From: B30-G6 sp964633115
GTDB taxonomy: Bacteria > Desulfobacterota > Desulfobacteria > Desulfobacterales > B30-G6
Assembly: GCA_964633115.1 (NCBI GenBank)
Contig: CAZWEO010000010.1
Coordinates: 8,842-72,841, forward strand
Direction of reading: 5' to 3'
DNA: 64,000 nt
Shown: positions 41,416 through 51,000 of the stretch, piece after piece
Numbering within the stretch: the stretch's first letter is position 1
How the letters are laid out: each line of letters starts with the position of its first letter
The notes under the pieces: generated by a model
What the model was told of the DNA's origin: nothing
The model's input: the letters and a program-made list of their open reading frames with translations, nothing else
Databases searched by the model: none
Position numbers and translations under genes: made by a program

Positions 41416-42612
41416 TTGGTACCGATAGAAATCGCCAAAGGGGTATATGATGTCGGCGTATTGGACTGGAATATTCGCGATTTTCACGGATATTCCACCC
41501 ACGCCGGAACCAGCTACAACGCCTTTCTTGTGATCGACGAGCAAACTGTTCTCCTCGACACAGTTAAGGCACCGTTTTGTGATCAACTTCTGGAAAATAT
41601 TTCCAAAATCATTGATCCTAAACAGATCGACATGGTCATTAGCAATCATACGGAAATGGATCATTCTGGAAGTTTGCCGCGGGTCATGCATCACATAGGT
41701 GAAGACAAGCCCCTTTACTGCTCGGTAATGGGCGCCAAAAATCTTGGCAAACATTTTAGCCAAAAATGGAATTTACACCCGCTCAAAACCGGTCAGGAAC
41801 TGAGCATTGGTAAGCGTACCTTTGCGTTTCTGGAAACGCGTATGGTGCATTGGCCCGACAGCATGTTTACCTATCTAAAGGAAGATAAAATTCTATTTTC
41901 CAGCGATGGTTTTGGACAGCACATGGCCAGCTTTGACAAATTTGACGATACCGCCAGTGAAGCGGTTATGTATCAGGCTAAAAAGTATTTTGCCAACATC
42001 CTAATGCTGTATGGACCCAGAATACTAAAGCTCATCGAGCAGGTCCAATCCCTTGGCCTTGAAATCGATATGATCTGTCCTGACCATGGCATCATATGGC
42101 GCAAGGATCCCAGCCAGATCATAGACGCCTATGTCCAATGGAGCCAGCAAATTGCCGAGAAGAAGGCCATTGTAGTTTACGATACCATGTGGGAGAGCAC
42201 CAAAAAGATGGCCGAAACCATAGCGGACGGCATTGCCAGCCAGGGTGTTGCCGTGACGCCTATTCACATCCGCAGCTCACATCGTAGCGATATCATGACT
42301 GAAGTCTTGGATGCCAAAGCTGTCGTGGTCGGTTCGCCGACCTTGAACAATCAAATGTTTCCAACGGTCGCCGATTTTTTGGTCTATATGAGGGGGCTTA
42401 AACCTAACAATAAAATCGGTGGGGTGTTTGGATCCTATGGTTGGAGCGGTGAATCTGTCAAAATGGTTCGGGCCGAACTGGAGGCCATGAAGTTTGATAT
42501 CGTCGATCCCGGCGTAAAGATTCAATATGTGCCCGATGGGGATGGATTATCAGCCTGCTACAATTATGGCCAGGAAATTGCCAAGGCCGTCATCGAATCG
42601 CTATCGGCATGA
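41416..42612 (+). CDS. FprA-type flavo-diiron protein (rubredoxin:oxygen oxidoreductase)
   Basis: A 398-residue A-type flavoprotein. The N-terminal metallo-beta-lactamase-like domain has the diiron ligands H78, E80, D82, H83, H145, D164 and H224 (NHTEMDH, MVHWPDSM, SSDGFGQH, CPDHGIIW). The C-terminal flavodoxin domain has VVYDTMWESTKKMA and FGSYGWSGESVKM. It reduces O2 to water, or NO to N2O, using electrons from rubredoxin. It starts at TTG 41416 after an AAGGAG box. It overlaps the ferredoxin gene by four bases at its end. A second, different FprA lies at 51407-52594. Confidence 0.93.
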   Translation: MVPIEIAKGVYDVGVLDWNIRDFHGYSTHAGTSYNAFLVIDEQTVLLDTVKAPFCDQLLENISKIIDPKQIDMVISNHTEMDHSGSLPRVMHHIGEDKPLYCSVMGAKNLGKHFSQKWNLHPLKTGQELSIGKRTFAFLETRMVHWPDSMFTYLKEDKILFSSDGFGQHMASFDKFDDTASEAVMYQAKKYFANILMLYGPRILKLIEQVQSLGLEIDMICPDHGIIWRKDPSQIIDAYVQWSQQIAEKKAIVVYDTMWESTKKMAETIADGIASQGVAVTPIHIRSSHRSDIMTEVLDAKAVVVGSPTLNNQMFPTVADFLVYMRGLKPNNKIGGVFGSYGWSGESVKMVRAELEAMKFDIVDPGVKIQYVPDGDGLSACYNYGQEIAKAVIESLSA

Positions 42613-42806
42613 GAAGACCCAGTGTCGATATCGGTGCCTGTACATTATGCGAGGGGTGTATTGCCGTATGCCCCTCGGTTTTTTTTATCAATGACTTTGG
42701 GCACATTGAAGTTGTGGACATGACCGAATATCCTGAAAATGAGGTCGATGAGGCCATCAAATATTGCCCCGAAGATTGTATTTTTTGGGAAGAGGACTCG
42801 CCGTGA
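42609..42806 (+). CDS. Small [4Fe-4S] ferredoxin
   Basis: A 65-residue ferredoxin of the single-cluster type. C11, C14 and C17 (CTLCEGC), with C53 as fourth ligand (KYCPEDC), fit a [4Fe-4S] cluster; C21 and C57 form the expected extra pair, a disulfide or second-site remnant. Acidic residues dominate the C-terminal half. Its ATG overlaps the FprA stop (ATGA), so it is coupled to FprA and might be another electron donor. Confidence 0.9.
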   Translation: MRRPSVDIGACTLCEGCIAVCPSVFFINDFGHIEVVDMTEYPENEVDEAIKYCPEDCIFWEEDSP

Positions 42807-42927
42807 AAAAATAGCACTCTTCGTCTTTAATGGCGATCCCATGTGCTTCATTCATGTTTTATTGAATGGACTGGTACATTCAACGCCATTATAGCTCATA
42901 CGAACAAATCAAGAACAGCACGAAATA

Positions 42928-42982
42928 GGCTGTAGGCTATAGACTATTAGACTGTAGGCGCCTATAGCCTACAGCCTAAACG
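42928..42982. repeat. TAGACTGTAGGC-type intergenic repeat
   Basis: Inverted words GGCTGTAGGCTATAG and CTATAGCCTACAGCC around TAGACTATTAGACTGTAGGC form a hairpin-prone run with the words found between sucA and sucB (12593-12645). It lies upstream of the HEAT-like protein gene. Confidence 0.6.
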
Positions 42983-43000
42983 CCTAACAAGCTATCAGTT

Positions 43001-43675
43001 ATGTCCTTTCGTCTACTCAAAAAAGAAGTTTTCAATTTACTGCGTCGTGAGGACTTTGCCAATATCCTACCTCGATTTTCTGAAATGCCGGCCAAACAAG
43101 TAATCAATCCATTATTTTCATTTCTATACCATGCTGAAGATGTTATCCGCTGGCATGCTGTTTCCGCCATGGGGGTGGTCACCGCTGGGCTGGCTGAAAA
43201 TAAAAGGGAGTCTGCCCGCATCATCATGCGGCGTTTGATCTGGAATCTGAACGATGAATCCGGTGGCATTGGTTGGGGTTCTCCCGAAGCCATGGGAGAC
43301 ATTTTGGCCCGCAGTCCGAAATTAGCTCGAGAATTCGCCAAGATACTGGTTTCTTACAGTCTACCCCACGGAAATTTTCTAGAACACGAAGTGCTCCAAC
43401 GCGGACTGCTCTGGGGATTGAACCGCCTGAGTGAGGCCGATCCTCAAATCACGCACGATGCGACTCCGCATGTGCGCAAATTTTTAAAATCCAAAGATCC
43501 CTATCACCTGGGCCTGGCGGTTTGCTATGCCGCTAGCGTACAGGATACCAAAGCTTTACCCTCCATTAAACAGCTTACTGGTAACCAAACAATCATCTCA
43601 CATTACACACGCTTGCGTGTTACTCAAGTTGCCATCAGAGATTTGGCCCGAGAGGCTATTGCGACCATATCTTAA
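43001..43675 (+). CDS. DVU0298-family HEAT-like repeat protein
   Basis: A 224-residue, all-helical protein with HEAT-like repeats (EDVIRWHAVSAMGVVTAGLA; SGGIGWGSPEAMGDILARSP; DPYHLGLAVCYAASVQDT). It matches the family named after DVU0298 of Desulfovibrio, found mainly in sulfate reducers. The family function is not established; HEAT arrays usually bind proteins. The ATG at 43001 has no strong ribosome-binding site. It follows the FprA-ferredoxin genes by about 195 bp. Confidence 0.78.
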   Translation: MSFRLLKKEVFNLLRREDFANILPRFSEMPAKQVINPLFSFLYHAEDVIRWHAVSAMGVVTAGLAENKRESARIIMRRLIWNLNDESGGIGWGSPEAMGDILARSPKLAREFAKILVSYSLPHGNFLEHEVLQRGLLWGLNRLSEADPQITHDATPHVRKFLKSKDPYHLGLAVCYAASVQDTKALPSIKQLTGNQTIISHYTRLRVTQVAIRDLAREAIATIS

Positions 43676-43769
43676 GTCTCAACCGCATTGCGGCAGACTT
43701 GCTTAATAATATAGTTTTGCGTATAAGATGATTGTCCTAAATATGATCTGTTCCATAACCAACTCTTTA

Positions 43770-43874
43770 CTAATAGAGCGTTTGTCAGAATACGGTTCCG
43801 AAATCGGTAGTTCTTTGCGTCTTTTTTGGATTATTGATAACGTCCAAAGCAGCTTGATCCAAACGCTCTATTAG
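43770..43874. mobile_element. 105-bp element with perfect 15-bp terminal inverted repeats
   Basis: Ends CTAATAGAGCGTTTG (43770-43784) and CAAACGCTCTATTAG (43860-43874) are exact inverted copies. It holds no coding frame, so it looks like a miniature inverted-repeat element. A related copy begins at 36396. No obvious target-site duplication beyond the repeats was seen. Confidence 0.65.
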
Positions 43875-43945
43875 GTGATCTTCGTTTATACACACATAGT
43901 TGCAGTACATCGTGTTGCTGTTTCACTATTAAAAAGGATCCATTT

Positions 43946-45748
43946 ATGAATGCCCAGAAGGCCAATTCATCCAAATTGTATAAGCTCTTCCCGTTTCTAA
44001 TGTGGCTGAAAGGCTATCAGCCGTCTGCCATTCGTAAAGATGTTCTGGCCGGTTTAACTGTTGCGGCTGTATTGATCCCGCAGTCCATGGCCTATGCCAT
44101 CTTGGCAGGTCTGCCGCCGGTATATGGACTTTACGCTGCTGTAGCTGCCCCCCTGATCGGCGCCATGTGGGGCAGTCTGCGCCAACTGGCTACCGGCCCC
44201 ATTGCCATTATGAGCCTACTGGTATTGACCACCCTCAGCCCAATGGCCGAACCAGGCAGTCCTGAATTTATCGAATTGGCCTTTCTATTGGCATTTCTGG
44301 TGGGCGTAATATATTTAATCATTGGTCTTTTTCGTCTGGGCGAAATCATGTCTTTTATTTCCCATTCGGCCGTCAAAGGATTTACATCTGCAGCCGCTCT
44401 CATCATTACGGCTACGCAGCTACCCAATTTTTTAGGGCTTTCCGTTGAGCGGCATGAATACATTTTTCAACAACTCTTGGATATTGTCACCAGCTTGCCC
44501 GAGCTACATCCCATGACCATGGTAATTGGTCTGGTTGCTTTTGCGGTAATATATGGAGTCAAGCGTATCAAGCCTGCGTTTCCGGCGAGCATCGCAGCGT
44601 TGGTGTTGACTACACTGGCCGTATTCTTTTTTAAATTGGATCAAAGCGGCGTCGCCATTGTAGGTAAAATCCCCGGTGGGTTGCAAACGCCCAACCTACA
44701 TGCCTTCGACATCGGCGTTATCTCTTCGCTTATCGGGCCCGCCACCGTGATAGCCCTGGTCAGCTTTGCCGAAACCTACTCGGTGGGCAAGGCGATTTCA
44801 TCCGAAACCAAGCAGAAGCTCAATGTGGATCAGGAGTTCATCGGCCAAGGACTGGCAAATTTAATCGGATCGTTTTTGCAATCCTATCCGGTCGCCGGAT
44901 CTTTTTCACGTACGGCCATCAATTTTGCAAGTGGCGCCAAAACCGGTATCTCCAGCGCCTTTTCGAGTCTCACCGTCATCATTTCCCTGCTCTTTTTGAC
45001 CCCGATTTTCACCTACATCCCCAAAGCAGCCTTGGCCGCAATGGTGATCAGTGCTGTGCTGCTGCTGTTTCATCCCAAAGAAGTTTTCAAACTCTGGAAA
45101 ATGAACCGCCACGACGGTATTGTGGCCATCACCGTTTTCTTCATATCACTCATCGCCGCACCTGACTATGCCCTGCTCATCGGCGTAGTGATGTCGCTGA
45201 TGTTTTTTCTTTGGAAAACCATGCGTCCCAGCATCACGCGCATTTCAAAAGATCCCTACCTGAATATGTTCGTCAATGCCGATCTGTATGAAAAACCGTC
45301 CTGCCCGCAGCTGCTGCACCTGCGCTCGGACAATGTTATTTATTTTGCCAATGCCGGCTACACCATTGAGAGTATTCTGGGAAAACTGGATCAAGTGGAA
45401 ACACCCGTCAAGTACCTGTTGCTGGACTTACAGGCCATGGGATTTATCGATATTACCGGCATCGATGAATTGCGGGTTCTGATGGAAGAAGCCAAAGAAC
45501 GGCAGATCAAAGTGGCCTACATGGGCATTAACCAGCCCGTAATGGAGACTTTCAAAAACTCCACCTTTATCGAGGAAATCGAACCCGATCTACTTATTGA
45601 AAACCGCGGTCAGGCCATCCAGGTGATCTTCGATCAGCTCGACCATCAGTATTGCAAAGACGAATGCCCTTTCACGCTTTTCAACGAATGCCCGCAGGTC
45701 AAAGGTAAGAAGAAGGATGGGACCCTGGCCGCCAAGGACGAATGTTAA
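43946..45748 (+). CDS. SulP family sulfate permease with STAS domain
   Basis: A 600-residue SLC26/SulP transporter. About 11-12 hydrophobic spans are followed by a cytoplasmic STAS domain (about residues 440-560, with LLLDLQAMGFIDITGIDELR). Motifs: GLTVAAVLIPQSMAYAILAG in the first transmembrane region and VGKAISSETKQKLNVDQEFI before the second half. It probably imports sulfate with Na+ or H+. The tail after the STAS domain is unusual: five cysteines in about 30 residues (YCKDECPF, NECPQ, KDEC), which might bind metal or be redox-active. AAGGA precedes the ATG. Confidence 0.9.
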   Translation: MNAQKANSSKLYKLFPFLMWLKGYQPSAIRKDVLAGLTVAAVLIPQSMAYAILAGLPPVYGLYAAVAAPLIGAMWGSLRQLATGPIAIMSLLVLTTLSPMAEPGSPEFIELAFLLAFLVGVIYLIIGLFRLGEIMSFISHSAVKGFTSAAALIITATQLPNFLGLSVERHEYIFQQLLDIVTSLPELHPMTMVIGLVAFAVIYGVKRIKPAFPASIAALVLTTLAVFFFKLDQSGVAIVGKIPGGLQTPNLHAFDIGVISSLIGPATVIALVSFAETYSVGKAISSETKQKLNVDQEFIGQGLANLIGSFLQSYPVAGSFSRTAINFASGAKTGISSAFSSLTVIISLLFLTPIFTYIPKAALAAMVISAVLLLFHPKEVFKLWKMNRHDGIVAITVFFISLIAAPDYALLIGVVMSLMFFLWKTMRPSITRISKDPYLNMFVNADLYEKPSCPQLLHLRSDNVIYFANAGYTIESILGKLDQVETPVKYLLLDLQAMGFIDITGIDELRVLMEEAKERQIKVAYMGINQPVMETFKNSTFIEEIEPDLLIENRGQAIQVIFDQLDHQYCKDECPFTLFNECPQVKGKKKDGTLAAKDEC

Positions 45749-45791
45749 AACCACTCTTAATTAAGAACTACGCAAAAAAGTTTCATTTCCC

Positions 45792-45830
45792 TGAACATTG
45801 AACATCGAACATCCAACGCTGAACATTGAA
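45792..45830. repeat. Inverted copy of the dispersed GAACATCGAACATCCAAC repeat
   Basis: CTGAACATTGAACATCGAAC and ATCCAACGCTGAACATTGAA are tandem imperfect copies, opposite in orientation to 19791-19824. It lies between sulP and the alcohol dehydrogenase-like gene. Confidence 0.6.
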
Positions 45831-45900
45831 TCCGTTGCTTATTATAGTAGTTGTCATATTAACAGCTGATCTAAAACACCATACGGTATGGAGGCCACAA

Positions 45901-46947
45901 TTGAATGATATTCCAAAGATAATGCGAGGTGTATGGTTGACGGGACATGGCGGCTTGGACAAACTTGAAATCCGTCAGGATATCCCCGTCCCCGCCCCTG
46001 GACCCAGCGACGTACTTATTCAGGTTGCAGCCGCGGGCGTCAACAATACAGATATCAATACCCGTCTTGCCTGGTACTCCAAAAAAGGTGGCGATAGTGA
46101 TGATGCCAGTTGGACTGGGCAACCCATCAAATTTCCCCTCATTCAGGGGGCCGATGTCTGCGGTTATATCGTTGCTGTGGGTAAAAAAAAAAGCTCAAGC
46201 CGAATTGGCGAGAGAGTATTGGTTGAACCCTGCATAAGAGAAGCGAACAGAAAAATACTCGATCCACCCTGGTATTTTGGCTCCGAGTGCGATGGCGGCT
46301 TTGCCGAATATACCGTAGTCGCTGCACGACACGCCCATAAAATTGATAGCGACCTGTCCGATACAGATCTGGCTTCCTTCCCATGCTCCTATTCCACTGC
46401 TGAAAATTTACTCACCCGCGCTAATGTTCAATCAGGAGAGAATATCTTAGTAACAGGTGCCTCCGGCGGTGTTGGATCTGCTGCCGTTCAACTAGCCAAG
46501 GCACGTGGCGCCTATGTTTGGGCCATGACCAGTCTTGCTAAATCGAATGCCTTGATTGAACTGGGTGCCGATGAGACGATTCCTCGAGAAACTGATTTAA
46601 CTGTCAAGCCGGGTACTAACAGGATGGACGCTGTCATCGACCTTGTGGCCGGTGATAAATGGCCCCAGTACCTGCAAGTTTTAAAACCCGGCGGGTGCTA
46701 TGCCGTTGCGGGCGCAATTGCAGGTCCGCTCGTCGAGTTGGATATAAGAACCCTTTATCTAAAGGACCTCAGTCTTTTTGGCTGTACCGTTCTCGAACCT
46801 GAGGTATTTAAGAACTTGATTGGTCGTATCGAACAAGGTGTCATAAAACCTTTGGTGGCCCAGACATTTAGTCTGGCAGAAATCTGGGACGCGCAAACCT
46901 TGTTCTTAAAAAAAGAACATGTTGGCAAAATTGTATTAAAAATTTGA
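45901..46947 (+). CDS. MDR-type alcohol dehydrogenase/quinone oxidoreductase-like protein
   Basis: A 348-residue medium-chain dehydrogenase/reductase. The N-terminal GroES-like domain (DVLIQVAAAGVNNTDINTR) leads to the NAD(P)-binding site VTGASGGVGSAAVQLAKARG. The zinc ligand triad of true alcohol dehydrogenases is only partly present, so a zinc-independent quinone reductase-type reaction is possible. Start: TTG at 45901 has a TGGAGG box seven bases upstream; ATG at 45922 is the alternative. It lies upstream of the RND pump genes, only 18 bases before the adaptor gene, and may be co-transcribed. Confidence 0.78.
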   Translation: MNDIPKIMRGVWLTGHGGLDKLEIRQDIPVPAPGPSDVLIQVAAAGVNNTDINTRLAWYSKKGGDSDDASWTGQPIKFPLIQGADVCGYIVAVGKKKSSSRIGERVLVEPCIREANRKILDPPWYFGSECDGGFAEYTVVAARHAHKIDSDLSDTDLASFPCSYSTAENLLTRANVQSGENILVTGASGGVGSAAVQLAKARGAYVWAMTSLAKSNALIELGADETIPRETDLTVKPGTNRMDAVIDLVAGDKWPQYLQVLKPGGCYAVAGAIAGPLVELDIRTLYLKDLSLFGCTVLEPEVFKNLIGRIEQGVIKPLVAQTFSLAEIWDAQTLFLKKEHVGKIVLKI

Positions 46948-46965
46948 TAAATAGAAAGGAAAAAC

Positions 46966-48054
46966 GTGAAACCCCATAAGGCAAGCTACTTCTTTGCGAT
47001 CATCTTGATGTTATTTGTTTTTATTGGCTGCGATCCGCCACCTCCGCCGGAAAAAAAGCCCGTAATTCGACCGGTGGTGACCTATACGGTACCAGATTTT
47101 GTAGAGGGCCGTATTCGGGCATTTACAGGCACAGCCAAGGCAGCATTAAAGACCTACCTGAGTTTCCGCGTAGGCGGTGAGATAACCCAGGTCAACATCG
47201 ATTTGGGTGATTATGTGAAGGCCGGCAAGGAAATTGCCAGCTTGGATGCCGCCGACTATAATATGCGCGTCCAACAGCAAGAGGCTGAGCTCGCCCGCGT
47301 GGATGCTGCACTAATCGAATCCAAAGCAGCTTACGATCGTATCGGGCAGTTATATCAGAAGAGAATTGTGGCCAAAGCAGAAATGGATGCGACCAAAGCT
47401 AAATATGATTCTACGATGGCTCAAAAAGATTCTGTTACCGAAGCCCTTAAATTGAGTCGCAAGCAGCTTACTTATACTATCCTCAGAGCTCCGATTACCG
47501 GGGACATTTCAGACGTTCTGGTTGAAGCCCACCAGGTGGTACAAGCCGGCCAAGCTATTGCAGCCATAACCACGCGCGGTCCCATAGAATTGGAAATCAG
47601 TGTACCGGCCCGACTCATCGGACGCATAAAAAAAGGCGCCCAGGCATCGGTCAGATTTGATGCGCTACCTGATAATACATACCAAGCAATGGTTAAAGAA
47701 GTGAGCGCCGTCGCCAGTGAGACCAGTACCTATCCCGTCACGCTAAAACTGAATAATACGGGCAATAAAATCAAACCGGGCATGGTGGGTGAAGCCAAGT
47801 TCATGTTAAAAGCAACCACTGGTGATTTCCGTGTGATTGTCCCCGCGGAGGCAGTTGTTGGCGCGCCTGGCAAAGAATATTTCGTTTGGGTTGTTGCACC
47901 TGAAGCCCTTACGGTCTCCAAACAGGCGGTTAAGATTGGCAACCTAACCTCCGAGGGATTACAAATCAAAGCCGGTATTAAACCTGGCACGATAATCGTA
48001 ATCCGAGGTGTGAATCGCATGGAAGAAGGTATGCAAATTAGATTGCTTGATTAA
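46966..48054 (+). CDS. RND efflux periplasmic adaptor (lipoprotein)
   Basis: A 362-residue membrane-fusion protein of the HlyD/AcrA family. It starts at GTG 46966 with an AAAGGA box and has a lipoprotein-type signal ending VFIGC (Cys22), then a run of prolines. The barrel-sandwich hybrid strand (VGGEITQVNIDLGDYVKAGK), a coiled-coil hairpin (about residues 95-170) and the beta-barrel (ISVPARLIGRIKKGAQASVR) are recognisable. It should link the inner-membrane pump downstream to an outer-membrane channel, which is not encoded nearby. Confidence 0.9.
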   Translation: MKPHKASYFFAIILMLFVFIGCDPPPPPEKKPVIRPVVTYTVPDFVEGRIRAFTGTAKAALKTYLSFRVGGEITQVNIDLGDYVKAGKEIASLDAADYNMRVQQQEAELARVDAALIESKAAYDRIGQLYQKRIVAKAEMDATKAKYDSTMAQKDSVTEALKLSRKQLTYTILRAPITGDISDVLVEAHQVVQAGQAIAAITTRGPIELEISVPARLIGRIKKGAQASVRFDALPDNTYQAMVKEVSAVASETSTYPVTLKLNNTGNKIKPGMVGEAKFMLKATTGDFRVIVPAEAVVGAPGKEYFVWVVAPEALTVSKQAVKIGNLTSEGLQIKAGIKPGTIIVIRGVNRMEEGMQIRLLD

Positions 48055-48068
48055 ATTAGGAAACTTAC

Positions 48069-51000
48069 ATGAACATCCCAGCCTGGTGTATTCGTAATAA
48101 CCGAACTAGTTTTTTCATTTTGTTGCTATTCGGGCTTTTAGGGCTTCAAACCTATCTTGCCCTGCCTCGTTTGGAGAACCCGGAATTTGTCATGCGGGTT
48201 GCCATGATTCGGACCATTTTCCCCGGTGCCTCGCCCCTTAAAGTTGAACAACTGGTTACCGATCCAATCGAAGAAAAACTGAGAACGATTTCAGAAATAG
48301 ACACTATCACATCCCAGTCTTTAAACGGAATGTCCTTAATTATTATTGAGGCCAAGGAGGCGTTTAAAGACATGAAACCTATTTGGGACAAGATACGCAA
48401 TAAAGTTGTGGATGTGAAACCTGAGCTTCCAGCAGGTGTGTTGGATCCTTTTGTAGATGATGAATTCGGCGACGTTTTCGGCATCGCGTTGGCATTGACT
48501 GGCGACGGTTATACCTACCGCGAGCTCAAAGACGTGGCCGATGATGTGCGCAATGAACTGCTAGCCTTAAGCGATGTGGCCAGAATCGATTTTTATGGTA
48601 CTCAGGAAGAACGTATTTTTGTGGAGTTTTCCAATACCCGCCTGGCTGAAGCTGGCATTAGCCCGGCCCTGCTGGCAGATGTGTTAAGCCGGCAGAACAT
48701 CGTGCAACCAGGTGGCAATGCAAAAGTGGGTCCCGATCGCATAGTGATTGAACCAACGGGTGAATACAAAACTGTTCAGGATATTAAACGTACGGTTTTG
48801 CGGCGTCCCGGGCAGGCGGGCGCTATTTATCTGGAAGATATTGCCGATGTGTGGCGCGGTTTTGTCGATCCACCCAGCGATTTGGCCCGCGCGGACAGTC
48901 AATCTGCAATCGTATTGGCCATCAGTATGGCTGAAAATGGCCGTATAACCGAACTGGGCCCGTCTGTCCTGCAAAGGCTGGAAGCGCTTAGCGCTGACCT
49001 ACCCATAGGATTGGATTTTCGCATAATCGCCTATCAGCCGAAATTTGTACACAAGGCCATCAATGACTTTATGTTGAACCTGGCAGAAGCATTTATATTT
49101 GTATTTATCGTCGTAGTGCTTTTTACGGGTCTGCGCACGGGGCTGGTGGTTGGCATCCTCGTTCCCATGGCCATGTTGCTGTGCGTGGTGCTTATGCCGG
49201 TCTTCAATGTCAACCTACAAAAGATATCGATTGCCTCCTTGATTATTGCCTTGGGTATTCTCGTGGATAATGGTGTTGTGGTGAGTGAGGAAATCTTGGT
49301 ACGCCTGGCACGCGGCGAAAAGCGCCTGAAAGCCTGCAGCCGGGCGGCTACGAGCTTGGCCATGCCCATGCTGGCAGCCACTCTCTCCACAATCTTTGCC
49401 TTTTTACCCATACCCATGGCGCAATCGACCACGGGAGAGTATTGTTTCTCTTTGTTTATCGTCGTTACGCTCACCCTGTTAATAAGTTGGGTGTTGGCTA
49501 TGACCATGATTCCGTTGTTGAGTTTTTATTTGCTCAAACCAAAGCTCAAGCAGCAAACCTTTTCCAATCTTTTTTACCGGATCTATCGCAGCTTACTGGT
49601 CATTAATCTAAAAGCACGTCCTCTGCATGTCCTATTGGTGATCGGGTTGACTGCTTTCGCCATCTGGTCCTTCAAATTTGTACCGACGATTTTCTTCCCA
49701 CCCAATGAACGTGAAATGTTTTTCATCGATTTATATATGCCATATGGGACGGACATAGAAGTCACCCAGCAACGCGCAAATGAATTGGAAGAACATCTGC
49801 TAGAGCTGCCGGAAGTCACCACTATCGGTACGTTTGTAGGCAACCCCGGGCCTCGCTGGTATTTATCATTGGATATGTCAGATAATGGCACCCACTATGT
49901 GCGCATGATCATCAACACGCAAACCACCCCGGATGTGGATGCTGTTCTCGCAAAAGCGAAGACCTACATGGACAACCATTTTCCAGAAGTCCGCTATGTG
50001 GCCAATAAACTGGAAAATGGTCCCCCGGTGGGAGCACCGATCCAGGTTCGCATTTCCGGGCCGGACATTAAAACGATTTATGTATTGCGGGATCAACTTA
50101 TTGCCCAAATGAAACAAGTTTCCGGTGTGGTCAATATTCGCGACAATTGGGGTGAGTGGACCAAGAAAATGCGAATCTATGTTAAGCAGGACGAAGCCAA
50201 AAATGCTGGATTCACCAGTCAGGATATTGCCTTGTCGCTCATGACCCAGATTTCGGGATATGAAGCCACTGAATATCGCGAAGGCGAAGAACTCATTCCG
50301 ATTGTGCTGCGTTCCAAAGATAGCTACCGTGAAGATTTGGGTCGGATTGAAAGTATGAATGTTTATTCCTGGCAGGATGGGCGGTCAATTCCTTTGCTCC
50401 AAATGGCCAGAGCAAAAATGCGCTGGCAGCCCAGTAACATCCGGCGTCGGGATGGGCAACGCACCATGACGGTCAAGGCTGATGTAGATGGCCGTTTTGC
50501 CAGTGCTGTAATTGCAGACCTCCAAAACAGTATGACGCCGGTTGTAGATTCCCAAACATGGCCCATTGGTTACAAATTGGCTTATGGCGGACAATTTGAA
50601 GAAAGCACCAATGCATCCGCATCCATTCAAGCGGCTTTGCCTTTGGCGTTCGGCCTTATTTTACTGTTGCTGGTACTTCAATTTAACTCGATACGACGCA
50701 TGGTGATAATTATACTCACCATCCCGCCCATGATGTTTGGCATCACATTTGGCCTGATCGTTACCAAGGCCCCGTTTGGGTTTATGGCCATGCTGGGTAT
50801 GATCAGTTTAACCGGCATTATCATCAACAACGCCATTATTTTGATAGACAGTATTGAAAAAGAGCGTTCCAACGGACAAACACCCCAAAACGCCATAGTT
50901 ATAGCGGCCCAAAAGCGACTGCGGCCCATTATTATGACCGCTACAACCACCATCGTGGGTTTGCTGCCCCTCTCTTTTCAGGGCGGTGAGATGTGGCGCC

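Noticed and set aside
41188..41763. 191-residue minus-strand frame
   Set aside because: Covers the rubredoxin and FprA genes on the opposite strand; both are certain.
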